A stretch of 64,000 bases of DNA, taken from NCBI RefSeq assembly GCF_033568475.1, contig NW_027331831.1, positions 3,844,001-3,908,000 on the forward strand, in the 5' to 3' direction. Shown here piece after piece: positions 60,405 through 64,000 of the stretch. Every line of letters begins with the position of its first letter. Position 1 is the stretch's first letter. The DNA comes from Henckelia pumila (taxonomy: Eukaryota > Streptophyta > Magnoliopsida > Lamiales > Gesneriaceae). The translations under genes were made by a program, and so were the position numbers. The notes beneath the pieces were generated by a model. The model was not told the origin of the DNA. It made no database searches and worked only from the letters and a program-made list of their open reading frames with translations.

Positions 60405-63401
60405 GCTTAAATATTGAAATAAATAACGAGAGTACATATTTTTTAAAATTAGGTACAGCCAAGCCTACCATGAAGTACAAATGACCGATAAATAAAGTAC
60501 AAAACGTGGTAAAACAAGCACATTGGAATAAAGTGAGACTTAAGAAATTTCATTTGTAAGATATTAAAAGCATTTGGTATCTACTAAATATAGTATAAAT
60601 GACGTATAATCACAAGCATGGTCTTCGATTTATTCACTACATTGAGAATGTGAATATAGGAGATGCAAGTGCACTTTGGTTAGTGAATAAAATTTCTTGG
60701 CAAATAAATATGCACTAACCAATAAATATTGAAATAACTAACGAGAGTACATATTTTTGAAAATTAGGTACAACCAAGCCTACCATGAAGTACAAATGAC
60801 CGATAATAAAGTACAAAACGTGGTAAAACAAGCACATTGGAATAAAGTGAGACTTGAGGAATTTTATTTGTAAGATATTAAAAGCATTTGGTATCTACTA
60901 TATAGTATAAATGACGTATAATCACAAGCATAGCCTTCGATTTATTCACTACATTGAGGATGTGAATATAGGAGATGCATGTGCACTTTGGTTAGTGAAT
61001 AAAATTCCTTGGCAAATAAATATGCACTAACCAATAAATATTGAAATAACTAACGAGAGTACATATTTCTGAAATTTAGGTACATCCAAGCCTACCATGA
61101 AGTACAAATGACCGATAATAAAGTACAAAACGTGGTAAAAACAAGCACATTGGAATAATGTGGGACTTGAGAAATTTCATTTGTAAGATATTAAAAGCAT
61201 TTTGTATCTACTAAATATAGTATAAATGACGTATAATCACAAGCATGGCCTTCGATTTATTCACTACATTGAGGATGTGAATATAGGAGATGTATGTGCA
61301 CTTTGGTTAGTGAATAAAATTCCTTGGCAAATAAATATGCACTAACCAATAAATATTGAAATAACTAACGAGAGTACATATTTCTGAAATTTAGGTACAG
61401 TCAAGCCTACCATGAAGTACAAATGACCGATAATAAAGTACAAAACGTGATAAAACAAGCACATTGGAATAAAGTGAGACTTGAGGAATTTCATTTGTAA
61501 GATATTAAAAGCATTTGGTATCTACTAAATATAGTATAAATGACGTATAATCACAAGCATGACCTTCGATTTATTCACTACATTGAGGATGTGAATATAG
61601 GAGATGCATGTGCACTTTGGTTAGTGAATAAAATTCCTTGGCAAATAAATATGCACTAACCAATAAATATTGAAATAACTAACGAGAGTACATATTTCTG
61701 CAATTTAGGTACAGTCAAGCCTACCATAAAGTACAAATGACCGATAATAAAGTACAAAATGTGGTAAAACAAGCACATTGGAATAAAGTGAGACTTGAGG
61801 AATTTCATTTGTAAGATATTAAAAGCATTTGGTATCTACTAAATATAGTATAAATGACGTATAATCACAAGCATGGCCTTCGATTTATTCACTACATTGA
61901 GGATGTGAATATAGGAGATGCATGTGCACTTTGGTTAGTGAATAAAATTTCTTGGCAAATAAATATGCACTAACCAATAAATATTGAAATAACTAACGAG
62001 AGTACATATTTATGAAAATTAGGTACAACCAAGCCTACCATGAAGTACAAATGTCCGATAATAAAGTACATAACGTTGTAAAACAAGCACATTGGAATAA
62101 ATTGGGACTTGAGGAATTTCATTTGTAAGATATTAAAAGCATTTTGTATCTACTAAATATAGTATAAATGACGTATAATCACAAGCATGGCCTTCGATTT
62201 ATTCACTACATTGAGGATGTGAATATAGGAGATGCATGTGCACTTTGGTTAGTGAATAAAATTCCTTGGCAAATAAATATGCACTAACCAATAAATATTG
62301 AAATAACTAACGAGAGTACATATTTTTGAAAATTAGGTACAGCCAAGCCTACCATGAAATACAAATGACCGATAATAAAGTACAAAACGTGGTAAAACAA
62401 GCATATTGGAATAATGTGGGACTTGAGAAATTTCATTTGTAAGATATTAAAATCATTTTGTATCTACTAAATATAGTATAAATGACGTATAATCACAAGC
62501 ATGGCCTTCGATTTATTCACTACATTGAGGATGTGAATATAGGAGATGTATGTGCACTTTGGTTAGTGAATAAAATTCCTTGGCAAATAAATATGCACTA
62601 ACCAATAAATATTGAAATAACTAACGAGAGTACATATTTCTGAAATTTAGGTACAGTCAAGCCTACCATGAAGTACAAATGACCGATAATAAAGTACAAA
62701 ACGTGGTAAAACAAGCACATTGGAATAAAGTGAGACTTGAGAAATTTCATTTGTAAGATATTAAAAGCATTTGGTATCTACTAAATATAGTATAAATGAC
62801 GTATAATCACAAGCATGACCTTCGATTTATTCACTACATTGAGGATGTGAATATAGGAGATGCATGTGCACTTTGGTTAGTGAATAAAATTTCTTGGCAA
62901 ATAAATATGCACTAACCAATAAATATTGAAATAACTAACGAGAGTACATATTTCTGCAATTTAGGTACAGTCAAGCCTACCATGAAGTACAAATGACCGA
63001 TAATAAAGTACAAAACGTGGTAAAACAAGCACATTGGAATAAAGTGAGACTTGAGGAATTTCATTTGTAAGATATTAAAAGCATTTGGTATCTACTAAAT
63101 ATAGTATAAATGACGTATAATCACAAGCATGACCTTCGATTTATTCACTACATTGAGGATGTGAATATAGGAGATGCATGTGCACTTTGGTTAGTGAATA
63201 AAATTTCTTGGCAAATAAATATGCACTAACCAATAAATATTGAAATAACTAACGAGAGTACATATTTCTAAAAATTAGGTACAGCCAAGCCTACCATGAA
63301 GTACAAATGTCCGATAATAAAGTACATAACGTGGTAAAACAAGCACATTGAAATAAATTGGGACTTGAGGAATTTCATTTGTAAGATATTAAAAGCATTT
63401 G
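60405..63401. repeat. Tandem array of a 314-bp unit, about 9.5 copies
   Basis: The anchor AACGAGAGTACATATTT starts at 60424, 60740, 61052, 61367, 61681, 61995, 62309, 62623, 62937 and 63251. The unit is thus 312-316 bp, settling at exactly 314. The last copy is cut at about 63401 after AAGATATTAAAAGCATTT. Copies differ by few bases. Shared words include AAGCCTACCATGAAGTAC, ATGACGTATAATCACAAGCA and GCACTTTGGTTAGTGAATAA. No open frame spans a unit. It is either a satellite seed inside a transposon or a local minisatellite. Confidence 0.97.
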
Positions 63402-63690
63402 ATCAAATCACGCATATGCACGAGAATGTCGCGCTTCTGCGTGAATTGACTGAGATTTGAAGAAATAAATAGAAGAATCCAAGTTGCGCATATGCAGGAG
63501 AAAGTCACGCTTATGCGTGAAGAGGCAGGGAGCAGAAAACTGAGAAGGAAGAAGAACCGCATCTGCGGCTTAATTCATGCATCTGCGTGATTGTACAGAG
63601 AATTCAGAAACAAAGGAAGCGCTTCTGCCCTTGTTTTAATGCATCTGCGGGAAATCTGGATTTGGAAGAAAAAGGCATATGCGTTTATTT
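63402..63690. repeat. Array of CGCATATGCG / CGCATCTGCG-type palindromes, right end
   Basis: Ten or so motifs, e.g. CACGCATATGCAC, CGCGCTTCTGCGTG, TTGCGCATATGCAGG, CACGCTTATGCGTG, ACCGCATCTGCGG, GCATCTGCGGG and GGCATATGCG. Non-motif words match the left array in inverted orientation (TTAAAACAAG against CTAAAACAAG, GAATTCTCTG against CAATTCTCTG). The rest to 63874 is the presumed 3' untranslated region of the minus-strand exon at the edge. Confidence 0.8.
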
Positions 63691-63874
63691 TATGAGCATC
63701 CAACAATACCAAATAACAACACCATCAACATTAATCGTCAACGATAACAAGCATATCAATATGCTGTGCACAATACAAACACAAGAACCATCTAGGCAAA
63801 ACAAAACCATAAATAAATAGAAGTTCACAAAGTTCGGACTAAAATGTTTAAGAACTGAAACCATTAAACTAAAA

Positions 63875-63959
63875 CTAAACCACAAATCCACCACTGGAAC
63901 GTGTATGCTTCCTAGCAGGCAAATCCACGATCAATTGCCCTTCCTCTCTCCTTTTTCTG
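63875..63959 (-). CDS. Possible last exon of an unknown gene running off the right edge
   Basis: On the minus strand a good acceptor (TTTTACATTTCTGCAG) is followed by a frame reading RKRREEGQLIVDLPARKHTR, then SSGGFVV and TAG (63875-63877). The codon content is protein-like and less AT-rich than its surroundings. I do not recognise the family. It rests on one acceptor and one short frame. Confidence 0.35.
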
Positions 63960-64000
63960 CTGCAGAAATGTAAAAAAATAAATTAGTTATCAATACTTCG

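Overview
This window is nuclear DNA from a flowering plant, almost certainly a eudicot. The genes have many small GT-AG introns. The families include R2R3-MYB, NPF7 nitrate transporter, plant VAP27 and plant CDC7-type kinase. The intergenic DNA is AT-rich and full of plant LTR retrotransposons, Helitron, hAT, Mutator and mariner MITEs. The style of the repeats would suit an asterid such as Lamiales, but that is a guess.

Layout. (1) 1-959, minus: 5' part of a DnaJ-like gene that runs off the left edge. (2) 1701-18460: a minus-strand Ty1/copia element of Sirevirus type (gag, pol, an extra third ORF, two polypurine tracts). It is split by a younger plus-strand Ty3 chromovirus of Tekay type at 7666-15240, which has a perfect ATATC target-site duplication. 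(3) 19522-20331, minus: a three-exon R2R3-MYB with the bHLH-interaction signature. (4) 20332-34900: a 14.5-kb gene-free stretch with an hAT MITE, a Helitron, a probable solo LTR, a mariner MITE, a nested foldback and a LINE tail. (5) 34977-38629, plus: NPF7.3/NRT1.5-like transporter. (6) 39382-41622, minus: SLC37-type glycerol-3-phosphate transporter. (7) 43756-46117, plus: VAP27 ER membrane tether. (8) 46996-53282, minus: 15-exon CDC7-like kinase. (9) 54583-57638, plus: damaged Ulp1/C48 protease-like gene. (10) 58058-63700: an odd block with a 'plant transposon protein' ORF, a 9.5-copy 314-bp tandem array, and arrays of short CpG palindromes at both ends that look inverted relative to each other. 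(11) 63875-63959, minus: possible last exon of a gene beyond the right edge.

The host genes are single-copy genes of unrelated function and nothing suggests a cluster. The most interesting signal is in the transposons. The copia LTRs, the leader of the copia third ORF and the Ty3 LTRs all carry the same promoter-like module. It is an array of about 8-10 imperfect palindromes (GATCGGA-N3-TCCGATC type) ending 10-17 bp before a CTATAAATA box, always in the direction of transcription. A second palindrome vocabulary (CGCATATGCG/CGCATCTGCG type) marks the two ends of the 58-63.7 kb block.

All exon borders were placed by hand from GT-AG sites and reading-frame continuity. They are predictions.
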